Positions 42,238-50,652 of a stretch of 64,000 nt of DNA are shown piece after piece. Source of the DNA: Limosilactobacillus pulli (GTDB taxonomy: Bacteria; Bacillota; Bacilli; Lactobacillales; Lactobacillaceae); the NCBI RefSeq assembly GCF_947381555.1, contig NZ_CANCWQ010000009.1, forward strand, positions 1-64,000, given 5' to 3'. Below the pieces are notes generated by a model. That model was not told the DNA's origin, made no database searches, and saw only the letters and a program-made list of their open reading frames with translations. Position 1 is the stretch's first letter. The number at the start of each line of letters is the position of its first letter. Made by a program: the position numbers and the translations under genes.

Positions 42238-43065
42238 TTAGGCATTTAAGACATATTTTTCAATAGCTTCGGCAACCCCATCGTGATTATTGTCATTTTC
42301 GGTAACTACATCAGCCATCTGCAAAGTGTGTTCAATTGAGTTGGCCATTGCAACGCCGGTTCCGGCAAATTCAATCATGGACTCATCATTTTGCGCGTTG
42401 CCAATTGCCATAACGTTGTCGGCATTCAGTCCCAGCTTATCAGTCAAAGCAGCCAAGGCCACGCCTTTGCTGGTCTGCTTGTTGATCAGTTCCAGGTAGA
42501 AGGCCTCGCTGCGAACGACGCGGAAACGATTGCTTAGTTCTTTTGGCATATTGGCCAAAGCAGCGTCGATCTTTTCTTTTTCATCGGTCATCATGGCTTT
42601 GCCGATCGTAATCGATTCGCGCATGTGATTTAGCTGATCCATGCTGCGGTAGCGCAACGGCATTGATACCAGATTGGACTCGTAGACCGTGTATGGATTG
42701 ATATCCTGATTAGGCGTGTAAATGTAGTTGCTGGTTTCAATGATAGAAGAGACGTTTTGCTTGCGGCAGTACGCTTCAAAGTCAATATAGTCGTCAAAAT
42801 CGACCGTGTAGTGAGCCAAAACGGTGCCATCAGTAGCCTGGGCCAGGGCACCATTATAACAGATAACGTATTCGCTGGCAGAATCAGCCAGGCCCAGTTG
42901 GTTAACGTAGGCCTTGACGCCAGTCATCGGACGACCGGTACACAAAACGATCCGAACGTCGCGTTTGGTAGCCTCATTGATAGCGGCAACGGTTGCCGGG
43001 GTGATTTGACGATGGTCGTTGATCAGCGTGCCATCAATATCAATGGCAACAAGTTTGATTGACAT
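42238..43065 (-). CDS. Cof-type HAD-superfamily phosphatase
   Basis: The 275-residue protein has the HAD nucleophile motif AIDIDGTLI with Asp9, motif II LCTGRP, a C2-type cap (about 80-190) and the final motif GNAQNDESMIEFAG. It belongs to the Cof/YidA subgroup, which dephosphorylates sugar phosphates and flavin precursors with low specificity. The start has GGAGGTTTTTTT before it. It lies 17 bases behind the HD phosphohydrolase gene, transcribed in the same direction. Confidence 0.92.
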   Translation of the reverse strand: MSIKLVAIDIDGTLINDHRQITPATVAAINEATKRDVRIVLCTGRPMTGVKAYVNQLGLADSASEYVICYNGALAQATDGTVLAHYTVDFDDYIDFEAYCRKQNVSSIIETSNYIYTPNQDINPYTVYESNLVSMPLRYRSMDQLNHMRESITIGKAMMTDEKEKIDAALANMPKELSNRFRVVRSEAFYLELINKQTSKGVALAALTDKLGLNADNVMAIGNAQNDESMIEFAGTGVAMANSIEHTLQMADVVTENDNNHDGVAEAIEKYVLNA

Positions 43066-43082
43066 AAAAAAACCTCCTGAGT

Positions 43083-44435
43083 TTAGTTGGCAATGACTTG
43101 GTTGTTTTTGATACAGTGTTGAAATGCTTCGTAGATCGGCTCAAAAATCTCGATGTCGTCTTGTTCAGTCAGCATCTCGCGCGGGAAAAAGAAGCGCTGA
43201 TCGCCAGCTTCACGACCTGAGACGCTTGCTACCAGCGTGCTGACCTGTGACAGCTCAACCAGCTCACCATTAGGATAGATGAGCTCAATTTGAGTCTGGG
43301 GCTTAAAATCTTGTGGGTTATAGGTGTCGTAGGGCAGCTTGTAGCTGGAGTCGACAGCTGTATAGTAGTCAACATCAAAACCAGCCGTGGCAATCAGCTC
43401 ACGCAGCCTTGGCAGCATAAAGCGCGTTTTTCGATCATAAACCGCGGATTTAAACGGTCGCCGGTTGATAAAACGCTGTGCCAGATCGCTGAGAATGCGA
43501 TCGCTGGAACTCATCCAATGAATAAAATAAGTAGTCAAAACGCCATCGTCAAGTGTCAGGTAGTCGTTTAAATCATAGTGGCCATTGAAAAACGGCATCA
43601 AGAGCTTAGGCGTGAATTCCGGCTGATACTGACTGGGATGCTGATAAAGCCACTTGGCCCGCATCAGTAAGTGATCCAAGATAACCTCCATTGAGCGTGA
43701 GACTGGATGAAAGTAAACTTGTAGATACATCTGCAGCCGGCTGAGAATGTAGTCCTCGACGGCATGCATGCCATTAATTTCAAAAGCAATGCCATCCTTG
43801 ACTGGCCGCATCATGTGCAAGACGCGATCCAGATCGAACTTGCCATAATTGGTCCCTGTATAATATGAGTCGCGCTGCAGGTAGTCCATGCGATCGGCAT
43901 CAACTTGGCTGGAGATCAGCTGCACTACTTGCGGATTTTGATAGGTATGATCGATCACGCTGGCAACCTTTTGGGGAAAATCCTTGCCAACGCGCTGTAA
44001 AATCCGGTTGATGCTGGTTGATTCGCTGGTGATGATGCGTCGGGTGATCTGCTCATGATCAGTGTGAAAAATATGTTCAAACGTATGTGAGTATGGTCCA
44101 TGCCCCAGATCATGAAGCAAGGCTGCACATAGGGCAACTGGTCGCTCTTGATCATTCCAGAGACCATCATTTGGTGACTGCTGAGGATAGTTGCGCTGAA
44201 ACAAATTGCAGATGCGCCGCGTAATTTCATAGACGCCCAGACAATGACCAAAGCGGGAATGCTCGGCGCCATGAAAGGTCATCGAAGAGGTGCCGAGCTG
44301 CTTGATTCTGCGTAGCCGTTGAAATTCCGGCGTATCAATCAAGTCGAGAATGATTTGATTGTCAACGATAATCGTGCCGTGGATCGGGTCGCGAAAGACT
44401 TTTTCCCGCGGCAGCTGTTCATCTTTAAATGTCAT
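43083..44435 (-). CDS. HD-domain phosphohydrolase (YwfO-like)
   Basis: The 450-residue protein shows HGAEHSRFGHCLG and LHDLGHGPYSHTFEHIF, the His and HD metal ligands of dNTP triphosphohydrolase-like enzymes, followed by ISSQVDADRMDYLQRDSYYTG. It opens with FRDPIHGTIIV. Bacillus YwfO is the likely counterpart, near rpoE there too. It would hydrolyse a nucleotide or dNTP in the cytoplasm. The start follows GGAAAGGATTAG. The HAD gene downstream is probably in the same transcript. Confidence 0.9.
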   Translation of the reverse strand: MTFKDEQLPREKVFRDPIHGTIIVDNQIILDLIDTPEFQRLRRIKQLGTSSMTFHGAEHSRFGHCLGVYEITRRICNLFQRNYPQQSPNDGLWNDQERPVALCAALLHDLGHGPYSHTFEHIFHTDHEQITRRIITSESTSINRILQRVGKDFPQKVASVIDHTYQNPQVVQLISSQVDADRMDYLQRDSYYTGTNYGKFDLDRVLHMMRPVKDGIAFEINGMHAVEDYILSRLQMYLQVYFHPVSRSMEVILDHLLMRAKWLYQHPSQYQPEFTPKLLMPFFNGHYDLNDYLTLDDGVLTTYFIHWMSSSDRILSDLAQRFINRRPFKSAVYDRKTRFMLPRLRELIATAGFDVDYYTAVDSSYKLPYDTYNPQDFKPQTQIELIYPNGELVELSQVSTLVASVSGREAGDQRFFFPREMLTEQDDIEIFEPIYEAFQHCIKNNQVIAN

Positions 44436-44567
44436 GACTAATCCTTTCCTTAGAAAAAACAGTTGATTTAATTATACAAAAATATTATTTAACCCGCATT
44501 GGTTGAGAAATTAAAAACAATCCGCGTATAATCAAATTGAAAAAATCGAACAAAGGGGGCCAAGTCT

Positions 44568-44993
44568 ATCAAATCCATTGTACCAGTCAAGGTCAGCTTA
44601 AATACAAAGATGACTCAAGATGGCAAAAGCGATCATTATCATTTTGAAGAAGACGGTCAATTCGTAACGCTGGAAAACGGTCAGCACTATCTGCGCTATG
44701 TCGAGCATCAGGGCAGCCAGGCCACACCGGTTCAGTTTCGAATTGCAGAAGACGAGATTCACTTGATCCGCAGCGGCGCACAGAAAACGCATTTTAAGTT
44801 TGCTAATGGCGGCGAAAATATGACGCATTATCAAACAGAATATGGGCGGATTACCTTGCGCGTTGTTACCAGTCGTATGGATGCCGACTTGAATCTGGCA
44901 GCCGTTGCCGGTCAAATCGAGATTCACTATCAGCTGCTGATGCAGGATCAATTGATTGGTAACTATCAGATTCAATTGCAATTTGGCGCGTAA
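44568..44993 (+). CDS. DUF1934 (YwiB-like) protein with an apparent ATC start
   Basis: The protein is a small lipocalin-like beta barrel of the DUF1934/YwiB family (VPVKVSLNTKMTQDG... HYHFEEDGQFV), about 141 residues. The binding site AAAGGGGG (44552-44559) stands eight bases before ATC 44568. From there the frame reads KSIVPVKVSLNT, which is part of the family's usual first strand. The first ATG in frame, 44610, has no binding site and would cut that strand off. So initiation at ATC, or loss of a former ATG, is suggested. It precedes rpoE. Confidence 0.7.
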   Translation: MKSIVPVKVSLNTKMTQDGKSDHYHFEEDGQFVTLENGQHYLRYVEHQGSQATPVQFRIAEDEIHLIRSGAQKTHFKFANGGENMTHYQTEYGRITLRVVTSRMDADLNLAAVAGQIEIHYQLLMQDQLIGNYQIQLQFGA

Positions 44994-45048
44994 TATCGTA
45001 TTATGTAGAGTAGACTTTTTGAGACTTTTTGAAGGGATGTGCACCAGT

Positions 45049-45642
45049 TTGGATTTAACCCATTTGGATTTAAAGGTTTTCGATGGCCAAGACAAGTCAG
45101 AACTGTCCATGATCGAAGTAGCGCACGCTATTTTGGCCTACCATGGTGAAGCAATGGCGTTCGCTGATTTGACCAACGAGGTTCAGCAATATCTTGGTAA
45201 GAGCGATGAGGAGATTCGGGAACGGCTCCCACAGTTCTACACGGACCTGAACGTCGATGGCAGTTTTATTTCCCTTGGTGACAATACTTGGGGCCTGCGT
45301 GCATGGTACCCATATGAATCAATCGATGAAGCCACGGTTGGCGAAAACGAAGAAGAAGAGGATCGTCCAAAGAAGAAGCGTCGCAAAGTCAATGCCTTCT
45401 TGGCAGGTGCTGATGAAGACGACGTGATCGACTACGACAACGATGATCCAGAAGATGACGATCTGGCTGACGTTGACGACGAAGATGACAGCAGCAGCGA
45501 AGAAGAAGATTACGATAACCCAGATTACGATGAAGACAATCCTCTGGGTGACGACGATGAGGATACCAATCTGGAAGATCAGCTCTCATCAGAAGGCTTC
45601 GATGACGAAGACGACGATGAAGATGACGACGAAGAAGAATAA
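45049..45642 (+). CDS. rpoE: RNA polymerase delta subunit
   Basis: About 197 residues: an N-terminal folded domain (HLDLKVFDGQDKSELSMIEVAHAIL... WGLRAWYPYESID) and a very acidic tail from about residue 100, nearly all Asp/Glu with two short basic blocks (PKKKRRK). This is the standard RpoE of Firmicutes, which speeds RNA polymerase release and affects promoter choice. TTG 45049 fits the usual start of the family and the GAAGGG spacing; ATG 45037 overlaps that site. It lies between the DUF1934 gene and pyrG, as in Bacillus. Confidence 0.93.
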   Translation: MDLTHLDLKVFDGQDKSELSMIEVAHAILAYHGEAMAFADLTNEVQQYLGKSDEEIRERLPQFYTDLNVDGSFISLGDNTWGLRAWYPYESIDEATVGENEEEEDRPKKKRRKVNAFLAGADEDDVIDYDNDDPEDDDLADVDDEDDSSSEEEDYDNPDYDEDNPLGDDDEDTNLEDQLSSEGFDDEDDDEDDDEEE

Positions 45643-45656
45643 ATAATACATCACTC

Positions 45657-45693
45657 TTGACTAACCAGTCTGGTCTTTGTATTATTTTACTTG
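45657..45693 (+). promoter_or_regulatory. pyrG promoter
   Basis: TTGACT (45657-45662), a 17-base spacer and TATTAT (45680-45685) place transcription start seven bases later at G45693, the first of GGGCTC. This GGGC-type start is the conserved one for CTP-controlled pyrG promoters. Confidence 0.82.
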
Positions 45694-45765
45694 GGCTCCC
45701 AAGTTTATCTTGGGACTTTTCGTTTTAAAAGGCTCCCTGTTTCAATGAAATGGGGAGCCTTTTTG
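45693..45765 (+). promoter_or_regulatory. CTP-sensing pyrG leader with attenuator
   Basis: The transcript should begin GGGCTCCCAAG and end in a terminator (45728-45765) with arms AAAAGGCTCCC and GGGGAGCCTTTTT. In Bacillus and Lactococcus, low CTP makes polymerase stutter at the initial Gs before the first C. The extra Gs then pair with the C/U-rich 5' arm of the terminator, so pyrG is read. GGCTCCC and the start GGGC match this arrangement. A small hairpin CCCAAG/CTTGGG lies between. Confidence 0.8.
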
Positions 45766-45804
45766 TATTAGAGAACCGGACGCAGTTCCAAAAGGAGATA
45801 AATA

Positions 45805-47412
45805 ATGACTAAATACATTTTCGTAACTGGTGGGGTTGTTTCATCATTGGGCAAAGGGATCATTGCTGCATCTCTTGGCCGATTGCTGAAAAACCGGGGG
45901 CTGAAAGTGGCCATTCAAAAGTTTGACCCATACTTGAACGTGGACCCTGGGACGATGAGCCCTTACCAGCACGGTGAGGTTTTCGTTACCGATGATGGTA
46001 CAGAAACCGACTTGGACTTGGGACACTACGAACGGTTCATTGACAATAACTTAAACAAGTACTCCAACGTTACGACTGGTAAGATTTACTCAGAAGTGCT
46101 GCACAAGGAACGGCGTGGCGACTACCTTGGTCGGACGGTTCAGGTAATTCCACACATTACCGATGCCATTAAAGACAAAATCAAGCGGGCCGGCGAGAGT
46201 ACGGATGCTGAGATCGTGATTACTGAAATTGGTGGTACGGTTGGGGATATCGAATCACAACCGTTTATGGAAGCTATTCGGGAAATGAAAAAGGATGCCG
46301 GCGCCGAGAACGTGCTCTACATTCACGCTACGCTGATCCCATACCTGCATGCAGCTGGCGAAATGAAGACTAAGCCGACTCAGCACAGCGTTCGTGAGCT
46401 GCGGGGTCTGGGAATTCAGCCTAACATCTTGGTCGTACGGACGGAAGCACCGATTACCGACAGCATGCGCAAAAAGATTGCCATGTTCTGTGACGTTGAT
46501 GAAAATGCCGTTATCGAATCGCGCGACGTCAAGGTTTTGTATGAAATTCCACTGAAGCTGCAAAAGCAGGGAATGGACCAACTGGTAGTCGACCACTTTG
46601 GCCTGGACGTTCCAGAAGCTGACATGCGTGACTGGACCAATATGATTCACCACATTGAAAATGGTCTGACCAACACGGTAACGATTGCGATGGTTGGTAA
46701 GTACACGGATTTGCAAGACGCCTACATCTCAGTTAACGAAGCGCTGCGCCATGCCGGCTACCCAGCCAACGCTAAGGTTAAGATTGACCACTTCAACTCT
46801 GAAGACATCAACGATGAAAACGTGGCTGAAAAGCTGGGCAAGTATGATGGAATCTTGGTTCCCGGCGGCTTTGGCTCTCGTGGGGTCGAAGGAATGATTG
46901 CCGCAATCAAGTACGCACGTGAAAATGACGTACCATATCTAGGGATCTGCCTGGGGATGCAGACGGCCTGCATCGAATTTGCTCGTGACGTACTGGGCTA
47001 CAAGGATGCCAACTCAACCGAGTTCAATCCAAACACTGAACACAACATCATTGATCTGATGCCGGATCAAGAAGATGTTGAAAATATGGGTGGTACGCAG
47101 CGACTGGGTTCATACCCATGCAAGCTCAAGGCTGGGACCAAGGCTGCGGCTGCTTATGACAACAAGACGATGATCCATGAGCGCCATCGTCACCGTTACG
47201 AATTCAACAATGGATATCGTGAAGCTATGGAACAAGCCGGTTTGGTTATTTCTGGTGTCAATCCAGATCGTAATCTGGTTGAAGTCGTAGAACTGCCAAA
47301 GAACAAATTCTTCGTTGCAGCTCAGTACCACCCAGAATTCCTGTCACGGCCAAACCGTCCAGAAGGTCTGTTTGCTGCCTTCGTTAAGGCGGCTGCCGAA
47401 AATCAAAAATAA
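45805..47412 (+). CDS. pyrG: CTP synthase
   Basis: The 535-residue enzyme has the synthetase domain (KYIFVTGGVVSSLGKGI, SPYQHGEVFVTDDGTETDLD) and a class I glutamine amidotransferase domain with GICLGMQ (nucleophile Cys) and, late, QYHPEF with His and Glu. It makes CTP from UTP, ATP and glutamine. The start follows AAAGGAGAT. Expression should respond to CTP through its leader. A terminator follows at 47431. Confidence 0.98.
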   Translation: MTKYIFVTGGVVSSLGKGIIAASLGRLLKNRGLKVAIQKFDPYLNVDPGTMSPYQHGEVFVTDDGTETDLDLGHYERFIDNNLNKYSNVTTGKIYSEVLHKERRGDYLGRTVQVIPHITDAIKDKIKRAGESTDAEIVITEIGGTVGDIESQPFMEAIREMKKDAGAENVLYIHATLIPYLHAAGEMKTKPTQHSVRELRGLGIQPNILVVRTEAPITDSMRKKIAMFCDVDENAVIESRDVKVLYEIPLKLQKQGMDQLVVDHFGLDVPEADMRDWTNMIHHIENGLTNTVTIAMVGKYTDLQDAYISVNEALRHAGYPANAKVKIDHFNSEDINDENVAEKLGKYDGILVPGGFGSRGVEGMIAAIKYARENDVPYLGICLGMQTACIEFARDVLGYKDANSTEFNPNTEHNIIDLMPDQEDVENMGGTQRLGSYPCKLKAGTKAAAAYDNKTMIHERHRHRYEFNNGYREAMEQAGLVISGVNPDRNLVEVVELPKNKFFVAAQYHPEFLSRPNRPEGLFAAFVKAAAENQK

Positions 47413-47430
47413 TTAGTCTGTATCATAAAA

Positions 47431-47465
47431 AACGACGCGATCAGAGATGGTCACGTCGCTTTTTA
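47431..47465 (+). terminator. Terminator of pyrG
   Basis: GCGATC-type arms ACGACGCGATC and GGTCACGTCG pair with one bulge, followed by a T-run. Confidence 0.82.
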
Positions 47466-47613
47466 GACTGGCAAGGCGTAAGTTATGAAGATTGTTTGAA
47501 AAGGTTGTAATTTAGCGGTTTATTAATTATCATTAAAGCTGACTGTTTTAAAAATAAAGAAAGATTCAACTTAGAAAACAATTATCAATTTTGTAAGCGA
47601 GGAAAAGACAATC

Positions 47614-48873
47614 ATGAAAAAAATGATCATTCAAGGAGGAAACCGACTTTCGGGCGAAGTAACCATCGGCGGAGCCAAGAACAGTACCGTGGCTTTGATT
47701 CCGGCGGCTATTCTGGCCGATACGCCTGTTCAGTTTGATACCGTGCCGGATATCTTGGATGTTCACAATCTGATGATTATTTTGGAGTCAATGAACGTCA
47801 AATCATCGTTCAAGCATGGCGTCTTAAATATTGACCCCACTCAAATCATGGAAGCTGAACTGCCCAGCAAGGCGATCAAGAGTCTGCGGGCTTCCTATTA
47901 TTTCATGGGAGCCCTGCTTGGCCGTTTTCATCGAGCAACGGTAACTTTCCCAGGTGGCGACAACATTGGTCCTCGGCCAATCGACCAGCACTTGAAGGCT
48001 TTCAAGGCTTTAGGCGCCAACGTCAGCGAATCGGGCGGTACCGTAAAGATGGACGCGCCAAACGGACTGCATGGAACGCGGATTTTTATGGATATGGTTT
48101 CAGTTGGTGCTACGATCAACGCGGTCTTGGCCGCCGTACGGGCTCAGGGAACCACGATTATCGAAAACGCGGCTCGTGAACCCGAAATCGTTGACTTGGC
48201 AACCTTCTTGAACAACATGGGGGCTAAGATTCGTGGTGTTGGGACTGATACGATTCGCATCACCGGCGTTGATACGCTGCAATCAATGAACACGCATACG
48301 ATCATTGCCGACCGGATCGAGACCGGGACCTACCTGTCATTGGCTGCTGCAATGGGTGATGGAATCATGTTGAACAACGTGATTCCAGAACACTTGGAGG
48401 CTTATACCAGCAAGCTGGTTGACATGGGGGTTGACCTGCAGATCGACAGCGATAAGATCTATGTTCCCAAAACCGACCACCTCAAGCCGATCAGCGTCAA
48501 GACGATGCCTTACCCAGGTTTTGCTACCGACCTGCAACAGCCATTGACGCCGCTGCTTTCCAAGGCTGACGGAGAAAGCACGATTGTTGATACGATCTAT
48601 CCAAAACGAGTCAAGCACGTCCCTGAACTGCAAAAGATGGGAATGAATATTGAGACCCAAGATGGCCAGATCGTCGTTCGTCATACGGAAAAACCGCACG
48701 GTGCCGATGTTAAGGCTGGTGAGATTCGGGCCGGAGCGTCCTTAATGATTGCTGGCTTGATGGCAGATGGTCAAACGGTCATTCATGATGCCGACCATAT
48801 TTTGCGCGGTTATGACCGAGTTGTCTGGAAACTTAACCGTTTAAATGCCGACGTTAGAATTGAAGAAGAATAG
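47614..48873 (+). CDS. murA: UDP-N-acetylglucosamine 1-carboxyvinyltransferase, Asp at the active-site Cys position
   Basis: The 419-residue enzyme transfers enolpyruvate to UDP-GlcNAc, the first committed step of peptidoglycan synthesis. GGAKNSTVALIPAAIL holds the catalytic Lys22 and Asn23, and RASYYFMGALL binds the sugar nucleotide. The loop that normally reads PGGCxIG reads PGGDNIG here, with Asp116 at the usual Cys. That residue is the target of fosfomycin, and Asp variants known from other bacteria are active but insensitive. A second murA copy is common in Firmicutes but not seen in this window. The substitution is seen; resistance is inferred. Confidence 0.95.
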   Translation: MKKMIIQGGNRLSGEVTIGGAKNSTVALIPAAILADTPVQFDTVPDILDVHNLMIILESMNVKSSFKHGVLNIDPTQIMEAELPSKAIKSLRASYYFMGALLGRFHRATVTFPGGDNIGPRPIDQHLKAFKALGANVSESGGTVKMDAPNGLHGTRIFMDMVSVGATINAVLAAVRAQGTTIIENAAREPEIVDLATFLNNMGAKIRGVGTDTIRITGVDTLQSMNTHTIIADRIETGTYLSLAAAMGDGIMLNNVIPEHLEAYTSKLVDMGVDLQIDSDKIYVPKTDHLKPISVKTMPYPGFATDLQQPLTPLLSKADGESTIVDTIYPKRVKHVPELQKMGMNIETQDGQIVVRHTEKPHGADVKAGEIRAGASLMIAGLMADGQTVIHDADHILRGYDRVVWKLNRLNADVRIEEE

Positions 48874-48976
48874 AAAATGACAGAGTAGTTGCAAGTTGGA
48901 CAAAGATATGTTAATCTGTGAAGGTTGATTATCTATGTTTCAGGCAATGATTCATGGCAAAAGGAGCGTAAAATTT

Positions 48977-49222
48977 ATGAAACAAGGAATTCATCCAGAT
49001 TACCACTTGGTAGTTTTTGAAGACTCAGCAACCGGCTACAAGTTTATCTCCGGTTCTACTGCTACTTCTAAGGAAACCGTTAAATGGGAAGACGGCAACG
49101 AATACCCACTGATCCGGGTTGAAGTTACCTCTGATTCTCACCCATTCTACACGGGCAAGCAAAAGTTCACGCAAGCCGATGGTGCCGTGGACAAGTTCAA
49201 CAAGAAGTACGGCCTCAAGTAA
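48977..49222 (+). CDS. rpmE2: Ribosomal protein L31, type B
   Basis: The 81-residue protein (KQGIHPDYHLVVFEDSATGYKF, then SHPFYTGKQKFTQADGAVDKFNKKYG) is the cysteine-free B form of L31, which lacks the zinc-binding CxxC of the A form. In bacteria with both, the B form replaces the A form under zinc limitation. Here it may be the only form. ATG 48977 follows AAAAGGAGCG; an earlier ATG at 48935 lies before that site. Confidence 0.96.
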   Translation: MKQGIHPDYHLVVFEDSATGYKFISGSTATSKETVKWEDGNEYPLIRVEVTSDSHPFYTGKQKFTQADGAVDKFNKKYGLK

Positions 49223-49233
49223 GCCGCATCTTG

Positions 49234-49276
49234 GCCAAAAGTCTCACTGCTGGATTTTCCGCGGTGGGGCTTTTGT
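49234..49276 (+). terminator. Terminator of rpmE2
   Basis: AAAAGTCTCACTGC and GCGGTGGGGCTTTT arms, with G-T pairs, surround a ten-base loop and precede a T-rich end. Confidence 0.78.
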
Positions 49277-49307
49277 TTTATCATTATAAAAGTCGAGGAA
49301 GCAAAAC

Positions 49308-50003
49308 ATGCATCGCAAGTTAAACTGGCTGCGCTGGAGTGCCGCGGCAATTCTCTTTATCGTTGGCCTGGTCTTGATCTTCAACCAGCAGATTAAGTCA
49401 GCATTAGTTGATAGCTATCGTCCTGCGGTAACGCGCAAGGCAGTAGTCAAAAATCAAAAGAAAAAGGCCAGCTATGATTTTGACAGTGTTCAAGACCTCA
49501 GTCTGCAAAGCGTTGCCGAGGCCCGTGCCAAAAAACAAGCCATCAACGTGATTGGTGAGATTGCCATTCCTGACATTGATATGGTACTCCCAATAGCCAA
49601 AGGGGTTGACAATACCACGTTAGCGCTGGCGGCTGGAACCATGCGCGAGGACATGCAGATGGGCAAGGGTAATTATGCGCTGGCTGGACATAATATGGCC
49701 AATGGCAGTAAAATCTTGTTCTCGCCGCTTTACTACCATGCTAAAAAAGGTCAGATGATCTATCTGACTGATATGGATCGCGTTTATGAATATCGGATCT
49801 ATCAGCGCAAGTTTATTAAGGCCACTGACGTTCAAGTCGTCAACGATACCAAAAAGGCCATCGTTACCTTGATTACATGTGATGATACTGGGAAGGGCCG
49901 CTTGATGATTCGCGGTAAATTGGTGCGCAGCGAGAAGTTCTCCCAGGCACCTAAAAAAGCCCAAAAAGCCCTCAGCAGTAAATACACGACTGGGCGCGAT
50001 TAA
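49308..50003 (+). CDS. srtA: Sortase, class A type
   Basis: The 231-residue protein has an N-terminal membrane anchor (about 8-25) and a sortase barrel. The catalytic residues are visible: His128 (ALAGHNM), Cys191 (TLITCD) and Arg198 (GRLMIRG). It cleaves LPxTG-type proteins and attaches them to peptidoglycan. A basic, low-complexity linker (about 40-75) separates anchor and catalytic domain. No LPxTG substrate gene is next to it, which fits a housekeeping sortase. It converges on the phosphatase gene. Confidence 0.93.
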   Translation: MHRKLNWLRWSAAAILFIVGLVLIFNQQIKSALVDSYRPAVTRKAVVKNQKKKASYDFDSVQDLSLQSVAEARAKKQAINVIGEIAIPDIDMVLPIAKGVDNTTLALAAGTMREDMQMGKGNYALAGHNMANGSKILFSPLYYHAKKGQMIYLTDMDRVYEYRIYQRKFIKATDVQVVNDTKKAIVTLITCDDTGKGRLMIRGKLVRSEKFSQAPKKAQKALSSKYTTGRD

Positions 50004-50004
50004 C

Positions 50005-50045
50005 CAAAAAAGGATCAGACGCAAAATGCGCCGATCCTTTTTTTA
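50005..50045 (+). terminator. Bidirectional terminator between srtA and the phosphatase gene
   Basis: AAAAAAGGATC and GATCCTTTTTT arms enclose GACGCAAAATGCGCC, which holds an inner GCG/CGC pairing. Confidence 0.92.
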
Positions 50046-50513
50046 TTTGGTCTGCAGCTGTTCTTTAACGACGTCCAGCCAATATGGCAAAGCTTCGGCC
50101 AAACTGTCGTAGGTGTCCTGGAAACGATGCGTATACCAGGGATCGGGAATTGACGTGCCCTTTTTGCCTGGTACTATGTCAAAGGCCTCGTAGATTTTAT
50201 CACGGTCTTTTTTAGGTGCAATGGCTTTTAAATGGCGGATATTCATATCGTCCATACCGATGATCAAGTCGGCCGTATCAAAGTCGGCTTGGCTGATTGG
50301 TCTTGAGATTAGGCCTTCAGTTGGCAGATGGTACTTGTGCATGATTTTTAAGGCACCAGGATGGGGACCATTACCTTCTTCTTCATAGCTGGTTGCAGCG
50401 GAGTCGACTTGAACCTGGTCAGCAAGATGATTTTGGGCAATCATCTGTTTAAACATCGCCTCTGCCATTGGTGAGCGGCAGATGTTGCCCAGACAGACGA
50501 ATAAGACTTTCAT
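50043..50513 (-). CDS. Low-molecular-weight protein-tyrosine phosphatase
   Basis: The 156-residue enzyme opens MKVLFVCLGNICRSP, the Cys7-x5-Arg13 phosphate loop, and has the general-acid loop SIPDPWYTHRFQDTYD near the end. ATG at 50513 follows AAGGAG at ideal spacing; an earlier in-frame ATG at 50573 precedes that site. Such phosphatases act on tyrosine kinases of exopolysaccharide synthesis or on protein arginine phosphates. No capsule genes are nearby, so the target is open. Confidence 0.92.
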   Translation of the reverse strand: MKVLFVCLGNICRSPMAEAMFKQMIAQNHLADQVQVDSAATSYEEEGNGPHPGALKIMHKYHLPTEGLISRPISQADFDTADLIIGMDDMNIRHLKAIAPKKDRDKIYEAFDIVPGKKGTSIPDPWYTHRFQDTYDSLAEALPYWLDVVKEQLQTK

Positions 50514-50652
50514 AAAAAACTCCTTATCAATACTTTTACAAATTATTCTATAAAAGTTTAAGTTTTTATGCAAAACAGCAAAATCATTTTATTCACTTAT
50601 CATTAACTGTTATCATTAAGAAAATCAATCTCTTAAGGAGGAGTAGTAGTTT

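Noticed and set aside
45443..45630. Apparent tandem DNA repeat (GATGACGAC and variants)
   Set aside because: Codon repetition of an acidic protein tail explains it; not a CRISPR or satellite array.
45389..45646. Long frames on both strands over the acidic tail of rpoE
   Set aside because: They arise from the repetitive GAC/GAA codons of the Asp/Glu-rich tail; the rpoE frame with its folded domain is the real one.
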